64,000 nt of DNA from Cyanobacteria bacterium FACHB-502. GTDB lineage: Bacteria; Cyanobacteriota; Cyanobacteriia; Elainellales; Elainellaceae. The notes beneath the pieces were generated by a model that saw only the letters and a program-made list of their open reading frames with translations, was not told the DNA's origin and made no database searches. Where the stretch lies: NCBI GenBank assembly GCA_014695325.1, contig JACJNZ010000039.1, positions 186,001-250,000 on the forward strand, read 5' to 3'. Positions 63,658-64,000 of this stretch are shown piece by piece. The position numbers and the translations under genes were made by a program. Within the stretch, counting starts at the first letter, position 1. Each line of letters opens with the position of its first letter.

Positions 63658-64000
63658 CTACAGAATTTGGCGGCGCAAAAACGGCAGCAGCACCTCGTTT
63701 ACTCTCTCGTGCCAGTCCTCCTGCGGGTAATGCCCGACTTCTTCCAGCTTGACAAGCTCAGCATCCGCTACTTGCTGCCTCAGCGTTTCAGCCAAACTAA
63801 ACGGTAACCACGGGTCGCGCATTCCCCAGGCGATTAGGGTGGGCTGTTTCCAGTCTGCAAAGCCCTTTTCGATTTCTGCCATGGCCTCCGCCAAGTGTAG
63901 ATTTTGCACCGTGACAAATAGCGATCGACCCGCCGCTGAACTTTTTAGAAACGGACGACGATACACATCCAGATCTTTATCCTCAACCCGATAACCGCCA
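63658..64000 (-). CDS. Alpha/beta hydrolase, 5' end outside window
   Basis: The C-terminal end of an alpha/beta hydrolase. The frame stays open to base 64000, so the start is beyond the window. The acid and base regions are visible: WGMRDPWLPF (Asp) and VEEVGHYPQEDWHERV-like context (here LEEVGHYPQEDW, His). A cap-like segment (AEAMAEIEKGFADWKQPTLI) precedes them. The nucleophile part is missing, so substrate and subfamily cannot be given. Confidence 0.75.
   Translation of the reverse strand, partial: GGYRVEDKDLDVYRRPFLKSSAAGRSLFVTVQNLHLAEAMAEIEKGFADWKQPTLIAWGMRDPWLPFSLAETLRQQVADAELVKLEEVGHYPQEDWHERVNEVLLPFLRRQIL

Overview
This window is chromosomal DNA from a cyanobacterium, probably a filamentous Leptolyngbya/Oscillatoriales-type genome. 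The evidence is the dense scatter of the HIP1-type octamer core GCGATCGC inside and between genes, an intact psb34 (small photosystem II assembly protein), a Rieske oxygenase of the pheophorbide a oxygenase type, a TyrA, CoaD and IlvA of the expected kind, and many families that are mainly cyanobacterial (DUF4112, DUF4336, DUF1361, TPR and DivIVA-like proteins). I saw no rRNA, tRNA, CRISPR array, insertion sequence or prophage.

Layout. 1-13.3 kb: an acyl-CoA ligase (cut by the left edge) followed by a thiolase, a small membrane protein, two SDR oxidoreductases, an M48-like protein with a damaged zinc motif, a ribbon-helix-helix-like protein with a duplicated acidic motif, a pheophorbide a oxygenase-like Rieske protein, a DUF1206 membrane protein, a glycosyltransferase-like protein and two small proteins. 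13.4-22.3 kb: the most interesting block. tyrA and a half-size 4-hydroxyphenylpyruvate dioxygenase-like gene point left; a 1.3 kb gene-free region follows; then a 1222-residue NRPS-like protein (partial condensation, adenylation, carrier, thioesterase), a secreted LpqC-type esterase and a GT2 glycosyltransferase point right and end at a clear hairpin terminator. The gene content suggests a small pathway built on an aromatic alpha-keto acid; this is inference. 22.6-25.4 kb: an AT-rich, HIP1-free OLD-family nuclease gene that looks acquired. 25.6-38.7 kb: putA, then mixed housekeeping genes (dus, a SGNH hydrolase, an acyltransferase, an EcsC-like protein, DUF4336). 38.7-40.3 kb: a COQ4-like gene with a small coupled ORF, divergent from a tetR gene; two tandem copies of a 25-bp imperfect palindrome lie between them. 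40.4-47.4 kb: S9 peptidase, hemerythrin-like protein, aldo/keto reductase, MATE exporter, DUF4174. 48.6-51.2 kb: three closely spaced genes for glycine-zipper, amphipathic-helix and coiled-coil proteins, followed by ilvA. 53.1-58 kb: pepF, psb34 and a TPR protein. 57.9-61.1 kb: a cobalamin riboswitch, cbtB, an unknown secreted and membrane-anchored protein, and a His-rich cobW, all leftward: a B12-controlled cobalt module. 61.4-64 kb: a single-domain response regulator, a small coiled-coil protein, a DivIVA-like protein overlapping coaD, and an alpha/beta hydrolase cut by the right edge.

A genome-scale habit also shows: at least eleven intergenic regions carry two to five imperfect tandem copies of short units (11-17 bp), each with a different sequence.
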